Assembly: GCA_965200505.1 (NCBI GenBank)
Contig: OZ241343.1
Span: 1,612,001-1,676,000, forward strand
Length of the DNA: 64,000 nt
Direction of reading: 5' to 3'
DNA from: VXNE01 sp965200505
GTDB taxonomy: Bacteria; Pseudomonadota; Gammaproteobacteria; Pseudomonadales; Azotimanducaceae
The notes beneath the pieces are model-generated. The model was not told where the DNA came from. It did not search any database and was given only the letters and a program-made list of their open reading frames with translations. The position numbers and the translations under genes were made by a program. Below are positions 63,192 through 64,000 of this stretch, piece by piece. Position 1 is the first letter of the stretch; each line of letters begins with the position of its first letter.

Positions 63192-63398
63192 TCAGGCTGG
63201 TATCTTGTCGATCTCTCGCATTCGGGAAAACGCTTCGAACATTCCCTCAAGACGTGCCACCCGATCGCGCAGCTCGCTGACCTCTTGGCGGATTTGCGCC
63301 AAGGCGGCCCGGATGCTGGACAGCACCGATAGGACTAGGCCGGCCACCGTGACCAAGACGCCCAACACCGCCAGCACTGCCATCAACTCAGGGCTCAT
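63192..63398 (-). CDS. Small single-pass membrane protein with coiled coil
   Basis: A 68-residue protein. MSPELMAVLAVLGVLVTVAGLVLSVLSSIRA is one hydrophobic helix, followed by a heptad-like region (IRQEVSELRDRVARLEGMFEAF) predicted to form a coiled coil. The shape recalls small hemolysin-XhlA-like or phage/toxin-associated membrane proteins, but no family can be named. The stop is near a repeat copy. No obvious ribosome binding site is seen. Confidence 0.55.
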   Translation of the reverse strand: MSPELMAVLAVLGVLVTVAGLVLSVLSSIRAALAQIRQEVSELRDRVARLEGMFEAFSRMREIDKIPA

Positions 63399-63540
63399 GG
63401 GGCGAGGCTACGGCATATGAAGTGCCATCATCAAACTCGGAGGTTCACAAGGTGCGTTGATACGCATCGGGGCGTGCCTCGCGTTCATTGGGTGCGGCTG
63501 CTTGTGGGTGGCCTGTCGCGCTTGGGCTATGATTGGATGG

Positions 63541-64000
63541 ATGCACACCACACCTACGATGCGGCTGGACGAGGCGGCGCTTTGGGAGGCGGTGCGGCTG
63601 GGTGAGGACAGCCTTCTCGAACTCAAGGAAGTGCGCTTCAGAGGGCACCGTCTCGATGCGCCGGCCCGCGATGTGATCGCCGATGAAATCGCGGCGTTCG
63701 CCAATGCGGGCGGTGGGCGCCTGGTGCTGGGCGTCACGGACCAGCGAAAACCGCAAGCGTTGACGCCGATGCAACTGAACCAGTTGATGACCGTGGTTGG
63801 AGAAGTCTGCACCGACAGCATCCGGCCGCCGGTGGAGTATGACGCACACCGTGTGCCGACGCCGCCAGACCGGCAGGGAGGCGTGTTGGTGGTGGACGTG
63901 TCGCCTGGGGCCACGATGCATCGCTCGCCGGGAGGTTGCTTTCGGCGACGCGGCGACGCCAAACGCACAACGGATTCCGACGGCATCCGCCGGTTGCTGC
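63541..64000 (+). CDS. AlbA_2 (Schlafen-like/divergent AAA) domain protein, N-terminal part (cut by window edge)
   Basis: The first 153 codons of a protein that continues past the right edge. The AlbA_2-type domain is visible: LGEDSLLELKEVRF, IADEIAAFANAGGGRLVLGVTD, and a strand-rich region ending in SPGGCFRRRGDAKRTTDSDG. Such proteins are annotated as RecG-related or Schlafen-AlbA transcription regulators and are often found in defence or mobile contexts. ATG at 63541 is the first start before the similarity. TATGAT at 63528-63533 may be a -10 element, but then no leader would remain, so that is uncertain. Confidence 0.82.
   Translation, partial: MHTTPTMRLDEAALWEAVRLGEDSLLELKEVRFRGHRLDAPARDVIADEIAAFANAGGGRLVLGVTDQRKPQALTPMQLNQLMTVVGEVCTDSIRPPVEYDAHRVPTPPDRQGGVLVVDVSPGATMHRSPGGCFRRRGDAKRTTDSDGIRRLL

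Overview
The window is high-GC, gene-dense DNA from a proteobacterium, most likely a gammaproteobacterium. The support is chromosomal and functional: recC-recB, an engB / cytochrome c4 / dsbA / polA neighbourhood, a homodimeric-type pyruvate dehydrogenase E1 (aceE), cyoE-ctaA for haem O/A, and an aroE-tsaC-purE-dprA run. No rRNA, tRNA or CRISPR array was seen. I could run no database search, so the assignment rests on gene content and motif reading only.

Layout. 1-6.7 kb: recB (cut by the left edge), recC and a membrane-anchored SGNH-like protein on the minus strand. 6.8-12.8 kb: a plus-strand run of a DUF35 protein with an SCP-x-type thiolase, an MBL-fold hydrolase, then an unusual redox set: a GPP34 domain fused to a predicted diheme cytochrome b, an eleven-haem cytochrome c and a DUF3365 haem protein. 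12.8-13.2 kb: a hairpin-rich non-coding stretch. 13.2-14.6 kb: MATE transporter.

14.7-27.4 kb is a defence island, all on the minus strand. The upstream operon is res (type III-like restriction subunit), a ParB-domain + ABC-type AAA ATPase, a stand-alone TOPRIM protein, and mod (beta-class adenine methyltransferase), with no gaps between genes. The ATPase/TOPRIM pair has the architecture of PARIS (AriA/AriB) or a split OLD nuclease, inside a restriction-modification operon. The second operon has its own sigma70-like promoter and probably a leaderless start: a 187-residue unknown protein, a QueC-like PP-loop enzyme, an XRE/ImmA-type metalloprotease regulator and a PIN nuclease. It recalls Qat (which contains the QueC-like QatC) but with different partners. 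An orphan VapB-like antitoxin gene lies at the upstream border.

27.8-34.9 kb is an acyl-CoA catabolic operon (HMG-CoA-lyase-like, biotin-dependent carboxylase beta and alpha, enoyl-CoA hydratase, atypical thiolase) of the leucine/isoprenoid degradation type. 34.9-41.6 kb holds a PhyH oxygenase, a sugar-phosphate transferase, an MFE-type SDR, a Fic protein and aceE. 41.6-47 kb is the dsbA / cytochrome c4 / engB / polA / DUF2782 region; this Pol I has lost all four proofreading metal ligands. 47-49.4 kb encodes ergothioneine synthesis (egtB, egtD). 49.4-55.2 kb is galE, cyoE, ctaA, aroE, tsaC, purE, dprA. 55.2-62.9 kb is a surface-polysaccharide locus (ABC exporter, APS kinase, two glycosyltransferases, rmlA, manC). 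The right end has a small membrane protein and the start of an AlbA_2/Schlafen-type gene.

A dispersed palindromic repeat with core GCGAGGGGCCGGCCCCTCGC, alone or in clusters followed by a conserved tail of about 100 bp, occurs at 43.6, 46.4, 47.0 and 62.9-63.2 kb. It is the main non-coding structure in the window.
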